A stretch of 64,000 bases of DNA from an uncultured Pelagibacteraceae bacterium (lineage in GTDB: Bacteria > Pseudomonadota > Alphaproteobacteria > Pelagibacterales > Pelagibacteraceae). Both the position numbers and the translations under genes were made by a program. The notes below the pieces were generated by a model. That model ran no database searches, was not told where the DNA came from, and worked only from the letters and a program-made list of their open reading frames with translations. The stretch spans positions 1 through 64,000 of the forward strand of contig CACEEW010000001.1 of assembly GCA_902558705.1 (NCBI GenBank). The letters run 5' to 3'. Below, piece by piece: positions 9,500 to 19,306 of the stretch. The stretch's first letter is position 1; each line of letters starts with the position of its first letter.

Positions 9500-11755
9500 A
9501 TGATTAAAAACTATATTATTGGTAAAAGAAGTAATTTATCAAAAAATTTAAAAAAAATTATTCCCAATTCAATTCTAATATCATTAAAAGAAAAAAAAGA
9601 TGTTGAAAGATTACTAAAAGAAAAGAAGAGATATAATATTATTTTTAATAATTTTTATCCTGTCTCAAGATTAAATAAAATTTCTACAAATAACTTAGAT
9701 ACCTTTGTGAATGAAACTATCGCCATGTCAGCCTTTTTTCTAAAAAGATTAAATTATAGATTAGTCAATAAAATACTTTATACTAGTTCATCATCTGTTT
9801 ACGATTCTATTGAGAATACAAAATTTTCTAAAGATACTTTTAATAGGAAATTATATGCTTCATTAAAGTTGAGTAATGAAAAACTTTTTTTAAATACCGC
9901 AAATTTAAAAAAAGTACAATGTCATATCATTAGACTATTTAATTTATATGGTGGTGAGGATAATTTTTCGATTATACAAAAGATAGTTAATTGTCATTTG
10001 TACAAAAATAAATTTATATTATTTAATAATGGTGATGGAATAAGAGATTTTATTAATGTAGCAGATGTTTGTAATATTTATAAATCTATACTTAGAACAA
10101 AAATAAATCTACCTCATTATCTAGACCTAGGGTCTGGTTGTGGCACCTCAATTAGGTCAATTTTAGATTATACAAAATTTCCCCAAAAAAAAATAATTCA
10201 TAAAAAAACAAATTTTGATGAAACTTTTTCATCTATTGCAGATGTTGATTGGTTAAATAAAATAAATTTTAAAGGTAAATTTGACTCAGCACTTGAAACT
10301 TTTCTAAAAAAAAAAATTAAAAAAAGAATAACAGGGAGAATGATTAGATTTCAAAATGAAAAAAAGAATCGGATAGAAACCAACAATGAAGGAGTCGTAA
10401 TTTATGGTGCTGGAAATGCCGGAAAGCAAATTTATCATGAATTGATTAAAAATAAAGAAAATATCTTATTTTTTATTGATGATGATATTAATTTAAATAA
10501 TAATTCTTTTAATAATATAAAAATTATTTCTTATGATTATTTTAAGAAGATAAAAAAGTTTTATAGCATTAATAAGATAATTTTTTCTATTCCTTCAATT
10601 AAAGAACAAAAAGAAAAGATAATACTTAATAATTTAAAAAAGGATAATTTTGATGTTAGAGTGATACCAAGTAAAAAATTTTTAACATCAAGCATTTTAA
10701 GCTTGAATGATTTAAGGTTTTTAAATTTAGAACAATCTATTAACTTAGAAAATTTAAAATTTGATAGAATAGATTACTTTAATCATAAGAAAGTATTAGT
10801 GACAGGGGGAGCAGGCTCAATTGGTAGTGAAATTTGTAGACAATTAATCAGACAGAAATGTAAGAAAGTTTTTTGTTTAGATAATAATGAATATGGAATT
10901 TATAAGATCAGAGACTTAATTGATAAAACTAAAAAAATCGATATGATTTTAGGAGATGTTACTAATTATGATTTTTTGGTAAATTTTTTAAAAACGCATA
11001 AAGTAGATACAGTTATTCATTGTGCTGCATATAAACATGTAAATATTTTAGAAAATAATTTACAACAAGCTATTCAAAATAATACAATTGGAACCTACAA
11101 TTTATGTAAAGCATCTCTTGAGAATAATGCAGATTTTTTATTAATTTCAACGGATAAGGCTGTAGAACCTACTAGTGTATTAGGTTATTCAAAAAGAGCT
11201 GCTGAAAATGTTACTAGATATTTTTCTGCAAAAAACTCGAAGAAAATTGTAAATATTGTGAGATTTGGAAATGTTATAGGAAGCTCTGGTTCAGCAATAC
11301 CAAATTTTCTAAATCAGATTAATAATGATTTGCCAATTACAATAACCCACAAAAAGGCATCTAGATATTTTATGTCTATAAATCAGGCGTGTTATCTGGT
11401 TTTAAAGACATTTGATTTAAAAATTCGTAATAAAGTTTTTTTTCTTGAAATGGGAAAACCAATCTTTATTTATGATTTAGTTAAAAAATTAATTAACTTA
11501 AAAAAAAGAATTTTACCTAATTACAGCCCAATTATTAAAATGAGTGGTTTACAAAAAGGAGAAAAATTAAAAGAAGTTCTTTATTTTAGAAATAAAAAAA
11601 ATAAAACACAAAACAAAATGATTTATTACCTAAATGAAAAAGAAATTAATTCAGTTAAAATAGAATATTACTTAAAAAAAATTTTGCTGGGAATAAATAC
11701 CCTTTCAAATAAAAGTTTAAAAAATTTTATAATAAAAATTTCAGGTTTAAACTAA
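9500..11755 (+). CDS. Fused NAD-dependent epimerase-like domain and CapD/FlaA1-like polysaccharide biosynthesis protein
   Basis: N-terminal half: extended SDR-like 'YTSSSSVYDS...YASLKLSNEK...RLFNLYGG...DGIRDFINVADV'. C-terminal half: 'VVIYGAGNAGKQIYHEL' then 'KKVLVTGGAGSIGSEICRQLI...STDKAVEPTSVLGYSKRAAE', CapD-like. Confidence 0.85.
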   Translation: MIKNYIIGKRSNLSKNLKKIIPNSILISLKEKKDVERLLKEKKRYNIIFNNFYPVSRLNKISTNNLDTFVNETIAMSAFFLKRLNYRLVNKILYTSSSSVYDSIENTKFSKDTFNRKLYASLKLSNEKLFLNTANLKKVQCHIIRLFNLYGGEDNFSIIQKIVNCHLYKNKFILFNNGDGIRDFINVADVCNIYKSILRTKINLPHYLDLGSGCGTSIRSILDYTKFPQKKIIHKKTNFDETFSSIADVDWLNKINFKGKFDSALETFLKKKIKKRITGRMIRFQNEKKNRIETNNEGVVIYGAGNAGKQIYHELIKNKENILFFIDDDINLNNNSFNNIKIISYDYFKKIKKFYSINKIIFSIPSIKEQKEKIILNNLKKDNFDVRVIPSKKFLTSSILSLNDLRFLNLEQSINLENLKFDRIDYFNHKKVLVTGGAGSIGSEICRQLIRQKCKKVFCLDNNEYGIYKIRDLIDKTKKIDMILGDVTNYDFLVNFLKTHKVDTVIHCAAYKHVNILENNLQQAIQNNTIGTYNLCKASLENNADFLLISTDKAVEPTSVLGYSKRAAENVTRYFSAKNSKKIVNIVRFGNVIGSSGSAIPNFLNQINNDLPITITHKKASRYFMSINQACYLVLKTFDLKIRNKVFFLEMGKPIFIYDLVKKLINLKKRILPNYSPIIKMSGLQKGEKLKEVLYFRNKKNKTQNKMIYYLNEKEINSVKIEYYLKKILLGINTLSNKSLKNFIIKISGLN

Positions 11756-11759
11756 ATTA

Positions 11760-13514
11760 TTGATGAAAATTTTTCTTAATTTTTGGAAATTCTTAGATAA
11801 AAGAGAAAAAATTTCTTTCGCAACAATAATTTTTTTTTCAATCATTCAGGCCTTATTGGAATTAATAGGAATTGCTGCAGTAATTCCATTTGTAACATAC
11901 TTATTAAAACCAGACTCAATCGCAAATATTGGTTTTGTATCTGGATATATTGATTTAAAAGATATTTCTTCAAAACAAAATATAATATTAATTTTTTGTA
12001 TAGCTTTATTTTTAATTTTTCTTATTAAAAATTTGATAATTGTTTTCACAAACAATTTAACTTATAAATTTATTTACTTAATAAGATCTAAATTATATAA
12101 AGATCTTCTTAATAAAATACTTCATCAGAATTATCTATTTTTTGTAAAAAAAGGAATTTCAGAAATATTTAATATAACTTTTTCTGAAGTTACCAACTAT
12201 GCAGCAAATATAGTAAGACCAATTATAATTCTTATTACAGAATTTTTAATAACATTTTCAATAATTTTCTTAGTAATTCTCTCAGGATTTATAAAAGAAT
12301 TAATACTTATTATTCCAATAATTGTTTTAGCTGCATTAATTCTTAAAAAGATAAATAAATCTATTAAAAATTGGTCAAAATCTAGAATTTTTAATAATGA
12401 AAAGATCTTTAATTTAAATTTTAGTTTATTGAACGGTATAAAGGAAATACTAATTTACGGAAAAATAAAAAAAATTTTAAGTAATTTCAATAAGTCATTA
12501 AACTCTTTAGAAAAAATAGATGCTAAAAATGCTGTAGTTGTTACTATACCTAAAGTACTTTTAGAACAATTTATTATTTTAGTATTCATATTAATAATAT
12601 TATCAATGCATTATTCAGGAAAGAATAGTGATAATATAATAATAATTTTAAGTTTTTACTTAGCTGCAGCTTATAGACTTGTGCCATCTATTAATAAAAT
12701 TTTTGTTTCTTATCAACAAATAAAATTTGGAAAACCCTCTGTACCGCTGATTGAAGAATATTATAATTTAAAAAATAAAAGTATTTATAATGATGAATTT
12801 TACAATGAGAAAAATGAAGTAAATTTTAAGAAAGTTTCATTTAACAAAGAAATAAAACTTCAGGACATTTCTTTTTCTTTTTCAAAAAAAAATAAAATAT
12901 TAGATAATTTAAATTTTTCAATTAACAAATTTGATTTAGTAGGTATTTGTGGTGAAAGTGGATCTGGTAAATCTACTTTTGTAAATATACTTACAAGATT
13001 AATTGAACCTGATAATGGAAAATTATATATTGATAAAAAAAAGATTGAAAGTCTTGAAGATATAAGAAATTATCAAAACCTATTTAATATAACTTCGCAA
13101 GATAGCTTTTTATTAAACGGTACTATTAAAGAAAATATAATTTTTGGAAATGATTCAGAAGTGTCACTAGAAAAAATTGAAGATTCAATCAAGTTTGCAA
13201 GATTAGAAAAAATGATAAATGAATTACCAGATGGGATTGATACTGACATAGGTTTAACTTTTAAAAAACTATCTTCTGGACAAAAACAAAGAATTGCAAT
13301 TGCAAGAGCTTTTTATTTAGATAAAGATATAATAATTTTTGATGAAGCTACAAATGCATTAGATGAAGAAAATGAGAGAAAAATTATGGAAAATCTAAGT
13401 AAACTTAAAAATAAAAAAACTGTAATCATAATATCTCATGATAGAAAAAATTTAGAAATATGCGATAAAGTATTTGAATTTCAAAATAGAACATTAAAAC
13501 ATATAAAACTATAA
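11760..13514 (+). CDS. ABC transporter, fused permease and ATP-binding protein (MsbA/PglK-like)
   Basis: N-terminal TM domain; Walker A 'GICGESGSGKSTF', signature 'KLSSGQKQRIAIARAF', Walker B 'DIIIFDEATNALD'. Confidence 0.93.
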   Translation: MMKIFLNFWKFLDKREKISFATIIFFSIIQALLELIGIAAVIPFVTYLLKPDSIANIGFVSGYIDLKDISSKQNIILIFCIALFLIFLIKNLIIVFTNNLTYKFIYLIRSKLYKDLLNKILHQNYLFFVKKGISEIFNITFSEVTNYAANIVRPIIILITEFLITFSIIFLVILSGFIKELILIIPIIVLAALILKKINKSIKNWSKSRIFNNEKIFNLNFSLLNGIKEILIYGKIKKILSNFNKSLNSLEKIDAKNAVVVTIPKVLLEQFIILVFILIILSMHYSGKNSDNIIIILSFYLAAAYRLVPSINKIFVSYQQIKFGKPSVPLIEEYYNLKNKSIYNDEFYNEKNEVNFKKVSFNKEIKLQDISFSFSKKNKILDNLNFSINKFDLVGICGESGSGKSTFVNILTRLIEPDNGKLYIDKKKIESLEDIRNYQNLFNITSQDSFLLNGTIKENIIFGNDSEVSLEKIEDSIKFARLEKMINELPDGIDTDIGLTFKKLSSGQKQRIAIARAFYLDKDIIIFDEATNALDEENERKIMENLSKLKNKKTVIIISHDRKNLEICDKVFEFQNRTLKHIKL

Positions 13515-13522
13515 ATTTTATA

Positions 13523-14533
13523 ATGATTAAGAATAAGAAAATTTTAATTGTAGGAGCAGGCGGTTTTATTGGAGGTCATTTAGTTAAAAGACTAATGGAC
13601 GATGGAAATTTTATTGTAGCTACTGATATCAAACCAAAAGAGTATTGGTTTCAAGAATTTGAAAATGTAGAAAATCATTTTTCAATGGATATGAAGGATA
13701 TAAGTAATTGTAGAAAAGTTACCAAAAATATTGATTATGTATTTAATATGGCCTGCAATATGGGAGGAATGGGCTTTATTGAAAATAATAAAGCTGAATG
13801 TATGCAGTCTGTGTTGATTAATACTAATTTGTTAATTTCATGTAAAGAAGATGGGATTAAAAAATATTTTTTTTCATCAAGCGCATGTGCATATAATAAA
13901 TCCAAACAACAAGAAGTTTTTATAGAAGGATTGAAAGAGGAAGATGCCTATCCAGCTGATCCAGAGGATGGATATGGATGGGAAAAATTATTTAGTGAAC
14001 GTATGTGTAGACATTTTATGGAAGATTATGGTTTGCAGGTTAGAGTAGCTAGATATCATAATATTTACGGTCCTTATGGGACTTATGATGGAGGTAGAGA
14101 AAAAGCTCCAGCCGCATTGTGTAGAAAAGTTATAAAAGCAAAAAGAAATAATGAAAACAAGATTGAGGTTTGGGGAGATGGTAAACAAACAAGAACATTT
14201 TTATATATTGACGATTGTATAGAGGGAACACTCAGACTATTTGAGTCCGATTATTTTGACCCGGTTAATATAGGAAGTGATGAACAGGTTTCCATAAATC
14301 AAATGATCGAAATAATTAGCGATATTTCAGGAATTAAAAAATTAGAAAGAGTATATCAATTAGATAAGCCAAAAGGTGTTAGAGGCAGATCTAGTAATAA
14401 TGATTTAGTTAAAAAAGTTTTAAATTGGAGTTTTAAGATGAAATTAAAAGAAGGTCTTAAAAAAACATATGATTGGATTAGTACTGAAACAAATAAGCAT
14501 GGTTCGAATTTAAGTAGATTTACAAAATCTTAA
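13523..14533 (+). CDS. NAD-dependent epimerase, GDP-mannose 3,5-epimerase-like
   Basis: 'GAGGFIGGHLVKRL', 'NMACNMGGMGFIENN', 'EEDAYPADPEDGYGWEKLFSE', 'RVARYHNIYGPYGTYDGGREKAPAALCRKV' closely resemble the plant GME motifs as I recall them. Confidence 0.8.
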   Translation: MIKNKKILIVGAGGFIGGHLVKRLMDDGNFIVATDIKPKEYWFQEFENVENHFSMDMKDISNCRKVTKNIDYVFNMACNMGGMGFIENNKAECMQSVLINTNLLISCKEDGIKKYFFSSSACAYNKSKQQEVFIEGLKEEDAYPADPEDGYGWEKLFSERMCRHFMEDYGLQVRVARYHNIYGPYGTYDGGREKAPAALCRKVIKAKRNNENKIEVWGDGKQTRTFLYIDDCIEGTLRLFESDYFDPVNIGSDEQVSINQMIEIISDISGIKKLERVYQLDKPKGVRGRSSNNDLVKKVLNWSFKMKLKEGLKKTYDWISTETNKHGSNLSRFTKS

Positions 14534-14555
14534 ACTATATTTTAATTAATTATTA

Positions 14556-15287
14556 ATGATCAGCAAAATAATATTTAGAAAAATCAAATTTCATAACATC
14601 AATTTTAAAGATTTTAAAAAATATATTATCAAAAAGGGTTTATTTGTATTTCCAGCAGGACCAGCTTTAGCAAATATTAAAAAGTCTGATGGATATTATG
14701 AGTCAATCAAAAAAGCTGACTTTGTTTTTTTTGACAGTGGTTTATTTGTTTTGTTGCTAAAGACTTTCAAAAATATTAACGTTGATAAGTTTTCAGGTTA
14801 TAAATTTTTAAACTTGTTTTTTGACTACTTAAAGGAAAACAGAGACAAAAAAGTATTTTGTATTGATCCGAACTCAAAGTTTTCACGATCAAATAAAACA
14901 TTTTTAAGAAAGTTAGGTATTAAAAAGATATATAATTATTTGGCTCCACAGTATAACCCCTTAGATTTATCAGATAAAAAACTTTTAACTATACTCAAAA
15001 AAAAAAAACCTAATTTTATATTAATCAATATAGGTGGAGGTACTCAAGAAATTTTGGGACTATATTTAAAACAAAAATTAGGTTTTAAAACAACTATCCT
15101 ATGCACCGGTGGTGCAATTTCATTTTTTACAGGAGACCAGGCACCAATAAATAATTTTTCAGATAAATTTTACCTAGGCTGGTTAATTAGATTAATTTAC
15201 AACCCAATTGTTTTTTTTAAAAGATATGTATTTGGCCTAAGATTAATACCGATGGTGATTTTCAATAAAATTACAATTATCAATTAA
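14556..15287 (+). CDS. WecG/TagA/CpsF family glycosyltransferase
   Basis: 'FFDSGLFVLLLK', 'KPNFILINIGGGTQEILGLYLK', 'CTGGAISFFTGDQAPINNF', 'LGWLIRLIYNP'. Confidence 0.8.
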   Translation: MISKIIFRKIKFHNINFKDFKKYIIKKGLFVFPAGPALANIKKSDGYYESIKKADFVFFDSGLFVLLLKTFKNINVDKFSGYKFLNLFFDYLKENRDKKVFCIDPNSKFSRSNKTFLRKLGIKKIYNYLAPQYNPLDLSDKKLLTILKKKKPNFILINIGGGTQEILGLYLKQKLGFKTTILCTGGAISFFTGDQAPINNFSDKFYLGWLIRLIYNPIVFFKRYVFGLRLIPMVIFNKITIIN

Positions 15288-15413
15288 TGATATTATCAAT
15301 ATATGACTTACTTGAATTGTTTGGATAAAACAATTACAGAATAAGTAATTTATATAAAATACATATGAAAAAAAAAATAGCCTTGATATTTAAAATTTTA
15401 AAGAAGCATTGAA

Positions 15414-17064
15414 ATGTTTTTTTTTCAATTATTTATTCTTTTAGTAAGTATAATATTAATATCTTTTTCAATATCAGGTAATGGATTAATAATTACAAGA
15501 AATTTAAAAAGAAATTTTTTTTTAGATTTTTTTTTTGGATTAATTGTCATATCACTTATAATAACTACCGTTCATTTTTTTTTTAAAATTAATATTATAA
15601 TAAGTTCTGTAATATTTCTATTAGGATTAATTTTGTTTTTAAAAAATATAAATTTGAATTTTTTAAAATATTTAGAAAAAAAAATGATTATTTACCCAAT
15701 CATTTTTTTGCTTTTATTGCCAATGCTGGTATCTCAAAAATATCACGAGGATTTTGGATATTATCATCTGCCTTACGTATTAGCATTTTTAGAGAATAAA
15801 ATAGTTTTTGGTTTTGCTAATATAGATAAGCCATATGTATTTAACTCCATTTGGTTAAATCTTAATTCGATATTTTTTTTTAAGAACAATAATTTTAACT
15901 TTCTTACGTTACCTAGTTTTTTGTTATTCATTTTTTTTTATTTTTTTTTCAATAAATAAACTATTTAAGAAAAACGAATTTAAAAGTAGCGACTACTATT
16001 TAATAATAACATTATTTTATTTTATAATTAAATTTACAAGAATCTCTGAGTTTGGAGTTGACCTACCTGCAATTATCTTTTCAATTTTAAGTATTTATTA
16101 TTTCATTAAATTTTTTGAGATCGATAAAATTTCAGAGAAAAAAATAATTTTTTATTATAATTTAGCTTTTTCAATATTTTCTGTATTGATAAAGTTTAGC
16201 ACAGGACCAATCATATTTTTAACGATTTATTTATTTGTTAAAAATTTTAAAGAATTAAAATCTTATATATTTGGTTATAGATTTTTAATAATTTATTTTT
16301 TTATAGTTATTTTTTTGATTCAACAATTTATTTATACAGGGTGTTTATTTTTTCCCTCTAGCCTGACTTGCTTAAATGTCAGCTGGTTTAATGTTGATTA
16401 TATTCATTTATCTAAACAAATTGAGTTAATAAATAAAAGTTATTCTATTGCAAAAGATATTTACCAACCTCAAGAATATCTTGAAAATTTTAATTGGTTT
16501 TCTTTTTGGTTAAAAAGAAATTATGTTGAAATTAGCGAACATTTGTTAACAATTATACTACCATCTTTAATTTTTATTTTTTTCTTAAAAAAAAAAACAA
16601 ATTCAAGATTTTTCATTAAAGAAAAAAAAATAATTTATTTTTTTCTTTTAATAAATTTATTTTTTTGGTTAAATTTTTCTCCAGTTTATAGATTTGGGGC
16701 ACATCTATTTATTACTTTATCATTTATTGTTCTTTTAGATTTATTTAATACCAGAATTTTTTCAAAAAAAATATTTATTATTTTTATTTCAATCTTTTTT
16801 ATATTTAATTTTTCAAAAAATTTAAAGAGAATATTTGAAAGTCCAGAAATTTTCTTGGGTATTCAAAAAATGAACAATAAGTATTTATTAAATGAATTGA
16901 GTAGTAATGAATATGTCAAAGTATATATTCCTCATATTGAAAAAAATAAAAAAAATGGTTGGCAGGGAAGACTTTGTTGGGACATTCCTTTTATATGTTC
17001 ATATAATAAAATTAAAATAGATAAAAAGTATGGATATTTGTTTATTAATAAATTAAATAATTAG
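15414..17064 (+). pseudogene. GT-C-like polytopic membrane protein, apparent +1 frameshift near two T9 runs
   Basis: ORFs 15414..15959 (frame 0) and 16186..17064 (frame 1). Frame 1 is open from the poly-T region: FSINKLFKKNEFKSSDYYLIITLFYFIIKFTRISEFGVDLPAIIF..., directly continuing the first ORF. T9 runs at 15931-15939 and 15941-15949. Confidence 0.8.
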
Positions 17065-17067
17065 TCC

Positions 17068-17790
17068 ATGATCGATAAAAAATCATTTAAACTTTCAATA
17101 CTGATCCCTTGTTATAATGAAAAAAATACAATTGATGAAGTACTCAAAAAAATAATTATGTGTCTTAAAAACTATAATTTTTTAAATTATGAAATAATAA
17201 TTGTAGACGATAATTCAAGTGATGGGACTAGTGAAATACTAAAAAAATTTGAGATAATAGATAAAGTAAAAGTTTTTTATCACAAAAAAAACTCTGGAAA
17301 GGGAGGAGCAGTCCATACTGCAATAGAAAATTCTGACGGTGACATTGCAATTATTCAAGATGCAGATTTAGAGTATGATCCGTTTGATTATGATAAATTA
17401 CTTTTACCTTTTTTTGAAACTGATGCAGATGTTGTCTATGGTTCAAGATTTTTAGGTGGAGGAAAGTATATAAGGACACATTTTTTTTGGCATTATTTGG
17501 CAAATAAAATTTTAACATTTGTCTGCAATATTGTTACAAACTTAAATCTTACAGATATGGAGACAGGTTATAAGGCTTTTAAAAGCTCTGTTCTTAAAGA
17601 AATTACTCTTGTTGAAAAAACATTTTCTTTTGAACCTGAAGTCACCATTAAGCTCGCTAAAAAGAAGAAAAAATTTTATGAGGTTCCAATTACTTACAAA
17701 GGTAGATCTTACGAGGAAGGAAAAAAAATAGGATTAAAGGATGCATTTATAGCAGTTAAGACCATTGTTTTGTATTCTTTTAGAAAATAA
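17068..17790 (+). CDS. Glycosyltransferase family 2 (polyprenyl/dolichyl-phosphate hexose synthase-like)
   Basis: 'LSILIPCYNEKNTIDEVLKKI', 'IIVDDNSSDGT', 'AIIQDADLEYDP', 'VVYGSRFLGG', 'DMETGYKAF'. Confidence 0.93.
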   Translation: MIDKKSFKLSILIPCYNEKNTIDEVLKKIIMCLKNYNFLNYEIIIVDDNSSDGTSEILKKFEIIDKVKVFYHKKNSGKGGAVHTAIENSDGDIAIIQDADLEYDPFDYDKLLLPFFETDADVVYGSRFLGGGKYIRTHFFWHYLANKILTFVCNIVTNLNLTDMETGYKAFKSSVLKEITLVEKTFSFEPEVTIKLAKKKKKFYEVPITYKGRSYEEGKKIGLKDAFIAVKTIVLYSFRK

Positions 17791-17830
17791 ATTTATTTTG
17801 ACTTAGTATAAAGTTTGGGTATAACTACTC

Positions 17831-17948
17831 CGCCTGGTGATTATAGCGAAGAGGTAATACCCGATCCCATTCCGAACTCGGAAGTCAAGCTTTTCAGCGC
17901 CGATGGTACTTTGTCTTAAGACATGGAAGAGTAGGACTTTGCCAGGCT
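17831..17948 (+). rRNA. rrf: 5S ribosomal RNA
   Basis: Conserved 'ACCCGATCCCATTCCGAACTCGGAAGTCAAGC...CGCCGATGGTACT', with terminal stem GCCTGG (17832-17837) / CCAGGC (17942-17947). Confidence 0.95.
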
Positions 17949-17961
17949 AAATTCAAAAATT

Positions 17962-18087
17962 ATGAAAATAAAAAGTTCACTAAAATCAGTAAAAAAAAGA
18001 GACTTAAACTCAAAACTTGTAAGAAGAAGAGGAAGAGTTTATGTCATAAATAAAATGAATCCAAAATTTAAAGCCAGACAAAAATAA
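17962..18087 (+). CDS. rpmJ: 50S ribosomal protein L36
   Basis: Manual translation [41 protein letters not shown]; below the ORF-track length cut-off. Confidence 0.92.
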   Translation: MKIKSSLKSVKKRDLNSKLVRRRGRVYVINKMNPKFKARQK

Positions 18088-18093
18088 TTTTGT

Positions 18094-18204
18094 ATGGATA
18101 ATAAAAACCATAAAGATACCTGGAATAATTTTACTAAGTTTGTATTGTGGGGAACAGTCGCAGTTATTGGAGTTTTAGTTTTAATGGCAATATTCTTACT
18201 ATAA
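18094..18204 (+). CDS. Small single-TM protein, aa3-type cytochrome c oxidase subunit IV-like
   Basis: Manual translation MDNKNHKDTWNNFTKFVLWGTVAVIGVLVLMAIFLL*: short polar N-terminus then one TM helix, resembling alphaproteobacterial aa3 subunit IV. Confidence 0.65.
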   Translation: MDNKNHKDTWNNFTKFVLWGTVAVIGVLVLMAIFLL

Positions 18205-18213
18205 GATTGATGT

Positions 18214-19302
18214 ATGAAAATTGCATCTATTTTAGAAAATCAAAAAATTGAAAAAAGAATAACAATTACTCCAGAAATTGCAAAAAAATATATTTCACTT
18301 GGTCTTGAAGTTTCTTTATCTGAAAATTATGGAAGTCATCTTGGAATAAATGATGAAGAATATAAAAAATTAGGAGCATCTATTTTAAAAGATGAAAAAC
18401 AAATAATTACTAATTCAGATATTCTTGTACAATTAACTTTATTAGATGAAGACAAAAGTTCTTTATTAAAAGAAAATCAAACACTTATTGGTGTACTAAA
18501 TCCATATGATAATAAAGATAAAATAAATAATTTAGTCAAAAAAAATATTAATATTTTTTCATTAGAATTACTTCCAAGAATAACAAGGGCTCAATCTATG
18601 GATATATTATCTTCACAGGCAAATCTTGCAGGTTACAAAGCAGTAGTAGAATCTTTTGCTAATTTTGAAAAAGCAATTCCGATGATGATGACCGCAGCAG
18701 GTACAATTCCAGCTGCAAAAGTATTGGTGGTTGGTGCTGGAGTTGCAGGCCTACAAGCAATTGCAACAGCAAAACGAATGGGAGCAATTGTGTTTGCAAC
18801 AGATGTTAGAATGGCCTCAAAAGAACAAGTTGAAAGTTTAGGGGGAAAATTTTTAACAGTTGAAGGTGCAGAAAATTTAGAGACTAAAGGAGGTTACGCT
18901 AAAGAAGCATCAGATGATTTCAAAAAAAAACAAGAAGAATTATTATCAGAAACATTAAAAAAAATAGATATAGTAATTTGTACAGCTTTAATTCCAGGAA
19001 AAAAAGCACCATTAATTATTAAAGAAGACATGATTAACAATATGCAGTCAGGTTCAATCATTTATGATCTTGCATCTATTCAAGGTGGAAATACAGCATA
19101 TACTAAAGTTGATGAAGTTATAGATAAAAATGGTGTAAAAATAATGGGAGAGAGTAATATTTTAAACAAACTTCCAACCTCTGCATCAAATTTATATGCA
19201 AAAAATGTATTTAACTTTGTCCAAAATTTATATGATAAAGAAAATAAAAAAATAAATATAAATTTAGAGGATGAGATAATTGAGAAAACTCTGATAAAAT
19301 AA
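18214..19302 (+). CDS. pntAA: NAD(P) transhydrogenase subunit alpha part 1
   Basis: 'KRITITPEIAKKYISLGLEV', 'PRITRAQSMDILSSQANLAGYKAV', 'KVLVVGAGVAGLQAIATAKRMGA'. Confidence 0.96.
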   Translation: MKIASILENQKIEKRITITPEIAKKYISLGLEVSLSENYGSHLGINDEEYKKLGASILKDEKQIITNSDILVQLTLLDEDKSSLLKENQTLIGVLNPYDNKDKINNLVKKNINIFSLELLPRITRAQSMDILSSQANLAGYKAVVESFANFEKAIPMMMTAAGTIPAAKVLVVGAGVAGLQAIATAKRMGAIVFATDVRMASKEQVESLGGKFLTVEGAENLETKGGYAKEASDDFKKKQEELLSETLKKIDIVICTALIPGKKAPLIIKEDMINNMQSGSIIYDLASIQGGNTAYTKVDEVIDKNGVKIMGESNILNKLPTSASNLYAKNVFNFVQNLYDKENKKININLEDEIIEKTLIK

Positions 19303-19306
19303 AATT

